From the NCBI GenBank assembly GCA_964477035.1, contig CAYZCW010000007.1, positions 62,001 to 126,000 on the forward strand: a stretch of 64,000 bases of DNA. The letters are read 5' to 3'. A program made the translations under genes and the position numbers. Origin of the DNA: SLSG01 sp964477035. Lineage in GTDB: Bacteria > Bacteroidota > Bacteroidia > Bacteroidales > UBA7960. The notes under the pieces were generated by a model, which did no database searches, was not told where the DNA came from, and was given only the letters and a program-made list of their open reading frames with translations. Positions 58,412-64,000 of this stretch are shown here, piece after piece; positions within the stretch are counted from its first letter, which is position 1, and every line of letters begins with the position of its first letter.

Positions 58412-59815
58412 ATGAGGAAAGAGCACTACCACACGGACACCATCTGCGCCCCGGCCACCGCTCCCGGGACCGCAGCCATTGCCATTGTCAGGCTGTCCGG
58501 GCCGGAATCCTTTGCCCTGGCGGAGACCTTGTTTGTACCCCGCAAACCTTCCCTGAAGACCGGGACGGCGGAAAGCCACCGCATGATTTTCGGCCGGATC
58601 ATGGACGGGCCGGAGGTGGTTGACGAGGTGCTGCTGACTCGCTTTGTGGCCCCGCACAGCTATACCGGGGAGGACATGGTGGAGGTCAGCTGCCATGGGT
58701 CCCCGTACATCGTGCAGCGGCTGCTCCGGCTGTGCCTCGACCGCGGTGCCCGCATGGCCCGGCCCGGGGAATTCACCATGAGGTCCTTTCTGAACGGACG
58801 CATGGACCTCAGCCAGGCCGAGGCGGTGGCCGACCTGATCGCCTCCGATTCGGATGCCTCCCACCGGCTGGCCCTGCGTCAGATGCGGGGTCATTTCTCG
58901 GACAGGATCCGGGAGCTGAGGGCCCGGCTGCTGGAGTTTGCCTCCCTGATTGAGCTGGAGCTGGATTTCAGCGAGGAGGACGTGGAGTTTGCCGACAGGG
59001 CGCGGCTGGCCAGCCTCCTGGAGCAGATCGGACAGGAGGTGGCTGTCCTGAGGGAGTCCTTCGCCATGGGCAATGTCCTGAAGAACGGCATCCCGGTGGC
59101 CATTATCGGCCGGCCCAATGTCGGCAAATCGACCCTGCTCAACGCCCTGTTGAACGAGGAGCGGGCCATCGTGAGCGAAATCCCCGGCACGACCCGTGAT
59201 GCGATCGAGGACACCATCCACATAAAGGGGGTGGCCTTTCGCTTCATCGATACCGCCGGGTTGCGGGAAAGCAAGGATGCCATCGAGGCCGTTGGCATCG
59301 AGCGCACCCACGAGAAGATCCGGCAGGCCGCCATCATTTTGTACCTGTTCGATGTGAGCGACACCAGTCTGGAGGAAATCCGGGAAACGATCGCGGAGTT
59401 CAGGGCCACCCTGGGGGATGCTTCCAAACCCCTGATCCTGGTTGCCAACAAGATCGACCTGATGGAGGAGATCCCCCACCACTTCCGCAACCTGGTGGAC
59501 TGGGAGACCCTTTTTGTTTCGGCCAAGCGCAAGGAAAACATCCACCTGATCGCGGAAGCCCTGCTGGACTCAGTCAACCTGGCCTCCCGGGAGGAGCACG
59601 GGGCCATCGTGACCAACAGCCGGCATTATGAGGCCCTCTCGGGCACCGCCCAGGCGGTGTCTTCGATTCAGGAGGGCATGGCACAGGGGGTTCCCGGCGA
59701 CCTGCTGGCCATCGACCTGAGGCGGGCCCTGCACCACCTGGGGACCATCACCGGCGAGGTCACATCCGACGAAATCCTGGGAGAGATCTTTGGTAAGTTC
59801 TGTATCGGGAAGTAA
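58412..59815 (+). CDS. mnmE: tRNA modification GTPase MnmE
   Basis: This K+-dependent GTPase, with MnmG, modifies U34 of tRNAs. It is 467 residues long. The N-terminal folate-binding domain starts DTICAPATAPGTAAIAIVRLSGPES and contains YTGEDMVEVSCHGSPYI. The G1 loop GRPNVGKS is at 233-240, G2 TTRDAIE, G3 DTAGLRE and G4 NKID. The C-terminal CIGK (C464) is the catalytic Cys motif. It is the last GC-rich housekeeping gene before the AT-rich accessory segment. Confidence 0.97.
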   Translation: MRKEHYHTDTICAPATAPGTAAIAIVRLSGPESFALAETLFVPRKPSLKTGTAESHRMIFGRIMDGPEVVDEVLLTRFVAPHSYTGEDMVEVSCHGSPYIVQRLLRLCLDRGARMARPGEFTMRSFLNGRMDLSQAEAVADLIASDSDASHRLALRQMRGHFSDRIRELRARLLEFASLIELELDFSEEDVEFADRARLASLLEQIGQEVAVLRESFAMGNVLKNGIPVAIIGRPNVGKSTLLNALLNEERAIVSEIPGTTRDAIEDTIHIKGVAFRFIDTAGLRESKDAIEAVGIERTHEKIRQAAIILYLFDVSDTSLEEIRETIAEFRATLGDASKPLILVANKIDLMEEIPHHFRNLVDWETLFVSAKRKENIHLIAEALLDSVNLASREEHGAIVTNSRHYEALSGTAQAVSSIQEGMAQGVPGDLLAIDLRRALHHLGTITGEVTSDEILGEIFGKFCIGK

Positions 59816-59856
59816 TTGTTTTGACCAATCCCCGGGGTCTTACTCATTCAATTGGA

Positions 59857-60255
59857 TTACATCAGAAAACGAGCTTCTGTAAGCTCTCGCCCAATTTGTT
59901 GCACACCTTGCAAAATTCGTTTTGTTTGCGATGCAGAAGGCTTTTTTAAGCCTTTGATATATTGAGCCAATAAACTTTGGTTCATTCCAATTCTTTCAGA
60001 AAGTGCTTTTGCATTAATGACGTTATAAAACTCAAAGAAGCTTTCGAGATCGTACTCAAATACCATGGCATCCAAATTGAAGGAGGTCATGGCATCTTCA
60101 AAAGCGAGATTCACAGCTTCCAGAATATTTGCTTTCAGATCTTCAAAGGTTTCGGCCTCGGTTGCAATAAAATTGTCACCCACTAGAGCGTGGGCGCTAT
60201 ATCCAGTTTTTTCCTTGGTTATTGAAACCTTTATCTTTTTCCTTTTCATTTTCAT
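59857..60255 (-). CDS. hicB: HicB-family antitoxin with C-terminal HTH
   Basis: This type II antitoxin has 132 residues. The N-terminal part KIKVSITKEKTGYSAHALVGDNFIATEAETFEDLKANILEAVNLAFED is the partial RNase-H-like HicB fold, and residues 82-120 form an XRE-type HTH (AKALSERIGMNQSLLAQYIKGLKKPSASQTKRI) that should bind the operon promoter. Its ATG at 60255 overlaps the hicA stop in ATGA. It is much richer in A/T than the upstream genes, like the whole segment after mnmE. Confidence 0.9.
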   Translation of the reverse strand: MKMKRKKIKVSITKEKTGYSAHALVGDNFIATEAETFEDLKANILEAVNLAFEDAMTSFNLDAMVFEYDLESFFEFYNVINAKALSERIGMNQSLLAQYIKGLKKPSASQTKRILQGVQQIGRELTEARFLM

Positions 60256-60448
60256 CGTTTTTTTGTTGAGATTCCAGCTTGTCTCAGAATTGCACACAAC
60301 AGCCCTTTCTTTACTTCTTTGCTTGCATGGTTTGGTATTGTTAATTGCCCTGGTTTTGTGGGATGCTGTAGAATGACGTGACTGCCTTTTCCCCTCAAAA
60401 CAACCCAACCATCCTTTCGTAACAACCTGAAAAGTTCAGTTACTTCAT
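60252..60448 (-). pseudogene. hicA: HicA mRNA interferase, frameshifted near its start
   Basis: From the minus strand, the frame ending at 60252 reads VTELFRLLRKDGWVVLRG, then GKGSHVILQHPTKPGQLTIP and NHASKEVKKGLLCAILRQAGISTKKR. This is a full HicA toxin with the active-site His (GSHVI). The only nearby ATG (60448) is out of frame: it reads ATG AAG TAA. One extra base (ATGAAAGTA) would give MKVTELF, the usual HicA opening, so a single-base deletion at codon 2-3 is likely. No in-frame ATG, GTG or TTG exists before the conserved region; a TTG further in would remove the first helix. The gene is otherwise intact, so this is a recent inactivation, a sequencing error, or non-standard initiation. 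Confidence 0.75.
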
Positions 60449-60640
60449 TGTAGTAAAAGTAATAAAAATATTACCTTTTTCAATTGAATTCATCAAGGTT
60501 TCTTTTTTTTACATCTATATTTGTACCTAAATGGAATCATAAAATAGTTTTCATAACGTCGCATCCGGATGCTTTTTAAAAAGATGGTCATTCCAATATC
60601 ACTGGCTTTCGGTTCAGGACTTATCCAGAAGTGTTAGACC

Positions 60641-61096
60641 ATGGCAATAATCAAAGGACTATTCCAACGGATAATTCATGTTCACCCTGACAATAAATCG
60701 CTGATACCGCGCCTGGTGGTGGGATTGGTTTTCCTTTCGGAAGGGATACAGAAATACATCCTGCCCGAAGTGGTGGGAGCGGGGCGATTTGAACGAATTG
60801 GTTTTGAGAACTTTGAATTTTTCGCCTATTTTGTGGGGACCTTTGAAATCCTTTGCGGTATTTTGTTGCTGGCAGGTTTTGTCGTGCGACTCTCCGCCAT
60901 CCCATTGTTGATTATTATGTTCACAGCCATCGCGTCCACAAAGATTCCCATTCTTATGGCCGACGGTTTCTGGGTGATGGCACATGCTGCGCGCACCGAC
61001 TTCGCCATGAGCATGCTGCTGATCTACCTGATCATTTATGGTGCAGGTAAACGGTCCTTGGATTTCACGATTTTAAGAAAACTGAAAGAAGTTTAA
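60641..61096 (+). CDS. DoxX-family membrane protein
   Basis: This 151-residue membrane protein has four helices (LIPRLVVGLVFLSEGIQKYIL; FEFFAYFVGTFEILCGILLLAGFVVRL; SAIPLLIIMFTAIASTKIP; TDFAMSMLLIYLIIYGAG). The pattern RLVVGLVFLSEGIQKYI and VGTFEILCGILLLAGF is typical for DoxX. The gene precedes a DsrE-like gene by 10 bp. A role in thiol or sulfur redox metabolism is plausible from that neighbour but not shown. Confidence 0.85.
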   Translation: MAIIKGLFQRIIHVHPDNKSLIPRLVVGLVFLSEGIQKYILPEVVGAGRFERIGFENFEFFAYFVGTFEILCGILLLAGFVVRLSAIPLLIIMFTAIASTKIPILMADGFWVMAHAARTDFAMSMLLIYLIIYGAGKRSLDFTILRKLKEV

Positions 61097-61106
61097 ACAA
61101 ATTGCC

Positions 61107-61463
61107 ATGAAAAAAATACTGATCCTAATCAACGACGCCCCATACGGAACCGAAAAGGCTTATAACGGGCTTCGCCTGGCCAATCAACTGAATAAGGCCC
61201 ACGAAGATGTGGAGGTGCGCATATTCCTGATGGCAGATGCCGTTGCTTGTGCCGTGGCTGGACAAAATACCCCCAATGGATATTACAACATCGAAAGGAT
61301 GATGAAATACTCCCTGAACAAGGGGACCAAGGTGAAAATATGTGGATCGTGCGCGGACGCAAGGGGACTGAAAAACGCCACACTCATTGAAGGGACTGAG
61401 ATCAGCACCATGGCAGAATTTACGCAATGGGTCGTGGAGAGCGACAAAGTCATTACCTTCTGA
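61107..61463 (+). CDS. DsrE/YchN-family protein
   Basis: This 118-residue DsrE-like protein starts MKKILILINDAPYGTEKAYNGLRLANQL and has MADAVACAVAGQNTPNGYYNIERM and KICGSCADARGL, where Cys residues align with the sulfur-carrying Cys of YchN/DsrE-type proteins. Such proteins accept sulfane sulfur. The remnant of a cysteine desulfurase directly follows, which would supply persulfide sulfur, so the two were probably a functional pair. Confidence 0.85.
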   Translation: MKKILILINDAPYGTEKAYNGLRLANQLNKAHEDVEVRIFLMADAVACAVAGQNTPNGYYNIERMMKYSLNKGTKVKICGSCADARGLKNATLIEGTEISTMAEFTQWVVESDKVITF

Positions 61464-61669
61464 AAGATGACAGCGTTGTGCTTAACAATAGCACCGCCCA
61501 GTCACTGCCCAATACCCTGGGCATTGCATTTACCGGTGTGGCAGCCAATCGGCTGGCCATCCAAATCGGAGATGAGGCCTGCATCTCCACCGGAAAATAC
61601 ACCACTCCTGAACAGGCGGAAAAATCGGCAAGGGTTATTGCAGAAGCGGTTTTGCTGCTAAGAGCCTGA
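61464..61669 (+). pseudogene. Remnant of a cysteine desulfurase C-terminal region
   Basis: In frame with an ORF starting at 61427, residues DDSVVLNNSTAQSLPNTLGIAF, TGVAANRLAIQIGDEACISTG and KYTTPEQAEKSARVIAEAVLLLRA resemble the C-terminal domain of IscS/NifS. LPNTL and the ACISTG position match the LPNTLN and SSGSACTSG region, and KYTTPEQ...AEAV matches the final helix. The catalytic Cys loop and the conserved strand that should lie between ACISTG and KYTTPEQ appear deleted. The N-terminal PLP domain is absent. The segment begins immediately after the dsrE stop and was likely reduced from a longer gene. Confidence 0.65.
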
Positions 61670-61710
61670 TAAATAGTCAGGCAAAGCAGGGGGGCAGATA
61701 AGATTTGATA

Positions 61711-62904
61711 TCAGTACAAAAAACCAAAAAGCCAGAGGGGGATAATATTGCCAAAACCATATTCGATAGAATCGGCAGCAACAAATCCGTTTTTGACGGT
61801 TTCCAACAGTTTGCTTCTTTTATTTTTACCCCCAACCTCAAAGGTGTAGGTGTTGTCAACCAGAAAATCGGAAACATCGCTTGTATTTACTTTATGTTTT
61901 GCAGATAGTTGATTGCAGAAGAATGTTTCTCGCAATGTCCCTGCCGGGGGGGGGTCATTGCAAAGAGCAAACATTAAATTGGCGTTTCCAAGGTATATCT
62001 TTTGAGGCTTGGTAAAAACCGAATCGCCTATTCCGGCGTTTGATAGTTGCATGGTCAATCCTGAGCGATGCAGCAAGTCAAGGTACTTAAGTGCTGTTTT
62101 GCGGTCTATGCCGGTTTGTGTGGCAAGTTTCGTGATATTGGGTTTGTAGGGCACTAAGTCGCTGATTATCTTTAGCAGCAGTTTGATTTTTATCACATGA
62201 GAGTAATCGGTCGGTGTTACCGATGGCAGGTCGTAGTCCAGGGTCATATTGATTATATTGTGCAATCTCTCATGGTATTTCGCGCGGCTTTCACGGTAAA
62301 AGGGGAGTGAGCCATACTCAATGTACTTTGCAAACAAAGCAATCGGTTTTATCTTATTGCAAATGTCATGACAGATTTCGGTGTGGCTGGCCAGAATATC
62401 GGCAAGATTAATTGAGCTGAATCTGATTTTGTGTTCAAGTTCAATGTATTCCCTGAATGACATTGCAGGCATGATGTATGTGGATAGTCTGCGACTAAGG
62501 TCTCCATGCCCTTTGTAAAGTTCCAGCATAGAGGAACCGCTGAATACCACATTTAACTCAGGATAATTGTCATACAAATTCTTTAGCTCTATGGACCAGT
62601 TTGGGTATTTATGAACCTCATCGATGTAAAGGGCTTTGCCTCCAAGTTTAGCAAAATGATCTGCCACATCTATCAACGTGTTCTGTGCAAAGTAAATATT
62701 GTCAAGGCTTATGTATAATGCACCTTCTTTAGGTCCGTATGTTTCCTTAAGATGTTGCAGCATGAGAGTGGTTTTCCCGGACCCTCGTGAACCCATGATA
62801 GCGATCAGTCTGTCGCTCCAGTCAATCTCATCGATTATATACCGTTTAAACACAGTATTACAGCTTTTCAAATGTTTATTGGATAATTCAACAAGTGTTT
62901 TCAT
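61711..62904 (-). CDS. AAA ATPase with C-terminal DUF4143 domain
   Basis: This 397-residue protein belongs to the AAA_14/DUF4143 ATPases of archaeal/bacterial mobile contexts. The P-loop GSRGSGKT is at 38-45, Walker B ALYIDEVHKY at 91-100 and the sensor 1-like VVFSGSSMLELY follows. The DUF4143 part includes a winged-helix-like TKLATQTGIDRKTALKYLDLLHRSGL and KIYLGNANLMFAL. Function is unknown; members are frequent in horizontally acquired islands. The ATG at 62904 was chosen; nine more codons are open upstream. Confidence 0.85.
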   Translation of the reverse strand: MKTLVELSNKHLKSCNTVFKRYIIDEIDWSDRLIAIMGSRGSGKTTLMLQHLKETYGPKEGALYISLDNIYFAQNTLIDVADHFAKLGGKALYIDEVHKYPNWSIELKNLYDNYPELNVVFSGSSMLELYKGHGDLSRRLSTYIMPAMSFREYIELEHKIRFSSINLADILASHTEICHDICNKIKPIALFAKYIEYGSLPFYRESRAKYHERLHNIINMTLDYDLPSVTPTDYSHVIKIKLLLKIISDLVPYKPNITKLATQTGIDRKTALKYLDLLHRSGLTMQLSNAGIGDSVFTKPQKIYLGNANLMFALCNDPPPAGTLRETFFCNQLSAKHKVNTSDVSDFLVDNTYTFEVGGKNKRSKLLETVKNGFVAADSIEYGFGNIIPLWLFGFLY

Positions 62905-62939
62905 TTTATTAATTGTGTAATATATAGGCAATTATATTG

Positions 62940-62970
62940 CAAATATATGGTATATAATCCCCAAAATCAA
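62940..62970 (-). promoter_or_regulatory. Promoter of the AAA/DUF4143 gene
   Basis: On the minus strand TTG (62970-62968), a 20 nt spacer and TATATTTG (62947-62940) match the Bacteroidota consensus. The start is expected near 62933, 29 nt before the ATG. Confidence 0.5.
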
Positions 62971-63222
62971 GATATAATGTGGAATGAAAACAACAAAAAA
63001 ATTTAAGTTAGAATAATGCGTATTAAGTCAGCTATTTACAAGCCTATATCTTGTTCAGATGTATTCCCAAAGTTTTGTGAGAGTCGAAACAACCCATCCT
63101 GCATAATCTCGCAGCCAGAAAAAAAACATAGCCAGAATGACCGTAAATCTTAGGGTTGACAAGGCCGGCGAAATGGAAAAACGGACGTGGAACGTGTTAA
63201 AAAAAAAAAATTACAATATTGC

Positions 63223-63252
63223 TTGTTGGTTAGTGAATATTAACTAATTTTG
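63223..63252 (+). promoter_or_regulatory. Promoter of tetR
   Basis: TTG (63223-63225), a 19 nt spacer and TAATTTTG (63245-63252) form a full Bacteroidota promoter. The start should be near 63259, 16 nt before the ATG at 63275. Confidence 0.6.
63230..63247. promoter_or_regulatory. Operator-like palindrome in the tetR promoter
   Basis: TTAGTGAATATTAACTAA is an 18 bp palindrome with one mismatched pair. It fills the spacer between the -33 and -7 boxes, where a TetR dimer would repress its own gene. Confidence 0.55.
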
Positions 63253-63274
63253 TTGTATTCAAAAATGTAATGGT

Positions 63275-63856
63275 ATGAAAACCGTACGTCAGCAGGAGAT
63301 TATAGATGTCGCACTTAAGCTAATTAACGAGAAGGGTATTCAGGGTTTAACCATGAAAAACCTTTCGAAAGAAATTGGCATCAGCGAACCTGCCATTTAC
63401 CGGCATTTTGAGAGTAAAATTGAAATTTTGCTGGCCATAATGGATTTGTTCAGGGAAAGTACCCGTGAGATTTTTGAGAAGGAGCTGCACAGTGGTATCT
63501 CTGCTACGGAGAAAATCGAGCATCTTTTTACCCGGCACTTTGAGCGTTTTGCCAGCAATCCCAGCCTGGTGTCTGTGCTGTTTTCGGAGGAACTGTTTCG
63601 TAGTGAACCTGCCTTGATGCAAAAAATTGCCAGGGTCATTGATAAAAATGCATCCATACTGACCCAAATAATTCAACAGGGTCAGCAAAGCGGTGAAATA
63701 CGCAAAGACATCAGCAGCGACCACCTGGCGGTCACGATTATGGGGTCTTTGAGGCTTTTTGTGAAAATATGGCAGTTCTCCGGATATCGGTTCGATATCA
63801 GGGATGACGGGCAAAAAATACTGAATTCCGTAAAATTATTGATCAAAGCGGGTTAA
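63275..63856 (+). CDS. TetR/AcrR-family transcriptional regulator
   Basis: This 193-residue regulator has the N-terminal HTH: IIDVALKLINEKGIQGLTMKNLSKEIGISEPAIYRHFESKIEIL. The remaining helices form the ligand-binding and dimer domain; a hydrophobic pocket is possible but the inducer is unknown. The nearest downstream gene is a cupin, 67 bp away on the same strand, which is a plausible target. An operator-like palindrome lies in its own promoter. Confidence 0.92.
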   Translation: MKTVRQQEIIDVALKLINEKGIQGLTMKNLSKEIGISEPAIYRHFESKIEILLAIMDLFRESTREIFEKELHSGISATEKIEHLFTRHFERFASNPSLVSVLFSEELFRSEPALMQKIARVIDKNASILTQIIQQGQQSGEIRKDISSDHLAVTIMGSLRLFVKIWQFSGYRFDIRDDGQKILNSVKLLIKAG

Positions 63857-63923
63857 ATAAACATTTCAATGCAATGCAACCTGAATGAATAACAAATACA
63901 TTACCCAAATAAAATCCAAACCC

Positions 63924-64000
63924 ATGAACATCATTGAAGTAAACAGGACCGCCGTGGTGGATACCCCTCATAAAGTAGACGTGCGCCGTCTGTACGACAA
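63924..64000 (+). CDS. Cupin-like protein (truncated by window edge)
   Basis: Only the first 25 codons are present: MNIIEVNRTAVVDTPHKVDV then RRLYD. The opening NIIEVN and VDTPHKVDVRRLYD resemble small single-domain cupins with a preceding beta strand, where the metal-binding region would follow outside the window. It starts 67 bp after tetR and may be regulated by it. Confidence 0.5.
   Translation, partial: MNIIEVNRTAVVDTPHKVDVRRLYD

Larger units (their letters stand above)
62905..63274. other. AT-rich intergenic region with divergent promoters
   Basis: This 370 bp has no ORF of note. It carries the AAA promoter (minus), a poly-A run near 63201-63211 and the tetR promoter with its operator-like palindrome (plus). 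I see no repeat or RNA gene here. Confidence 0.6.

Noticed and set aside
60252..60408. N-terminal extension of HicB through the open frame to 60408
   Set aside because: The other frame here encodes recognisable HicA, and HicB homologues begin near the ATG at 60255.
1..64000. tRNA or rRNA genes
   Set aside because: No T-loop (GGTTCRAATCC) with paired arms or rRNA segments were recognised in any intergenic gap.

Overview
The window is a 64 kb stretch of a GC-rich Bacteroidota chromosome, probably class Bacteroidia (Bacteroidales/Marinilabiliales-like). This rests on many Bacteroidota-type promoter boxes (TAnnTTTG, often with TTG/TTTG about 19-21 bp upstream), weak Shine-Dalgarno use, a THX ribosomal protein, the DUF1599 and tpiA-prmA neighbourhood, and Bacteroidota-style MiaA, CCA enzyme and FloA. 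Mrp antiporter genes, glutamate dehydrogenases, a NuoEF-type electron-transfer unit and a rubrerythrin-like protein suggest an anaerobe or facultative anaerobe with Na+ or alkaline pH stress. The genus cannot be named from the sequence. I see no rRNA, tRNA, CRISPR array or insertion sequence.

Layout. 0-6.7 kb: a truncated glycosyltransferase, tRNA modification and maturation genes (tsaC, cca, miaA), then a GlcNAc-type kinase, a c-di-AMP cyclase and folP on the other strand. 6.7-21.2 kb: a mostly plus-strand housekeeping block (DUF1599, an orphan ABC permease, tpiA, prmA, plsY, nfeD-floA, a vWA membrane protein, an M48 protease, rarA, a polytopic membrane protein, an aminotransferase, a GNAT enzyme). 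21.2-26.9 kb: a complete mrpABCDEFG Na+/H+ antiporter operon on minus. 27.1-34.2 kb: hsp20, then a minus operon encoding NuoE, NuoF, a 1233-residue GltD/NuoG-like fusion and a rubrerythrin-like protein. 34.3-44.0 kb: two glutamate dehydrogenases flank two tandem, very large receiver/PEP-synthase-N-domain proteins. 44.0-47.6 kb: wecB, a flippase, aroK and yqgE. 47.7-50.6 kb: murL-murD2. 50.8-59.8 kb: THX, trmH, an arginase-family enzyme, HU, fmt, ribH, a TPR protein, a beta-helix lipoprotein, sucD, a thiamine-binding protein and mnmE.

From about 59.8 kb the base composition becomes clearly AT-rich and the genes become accessory: hicAB with a broken hicA, DoxX, DsrE, a cysteine desulfurase remnant, an AAA/DUF4143 ATPase, a TetR regulator and a truncated cupin. 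This looks like acquired DNA abutting mnmE.

The most interesting systems are: (1) the gdh / two-paralogue / gdh locus, whose large proteins fuse a degenerate and an intact receiver domain to an ATP-grasp PEP-synthase N-domain but show no phosphohistidine or PEP-binding domain; (2) the NuoE-NuoF-(Fd-GltD-NuoG) complex, whose MopB part lacks the Cys/Sec expected of a formate dehydrogenase; (3) the MurL-MurD2 pair, which implies that D-glutamate is made on the UDP-muramyl precursor instead of by free glutamate racemization.
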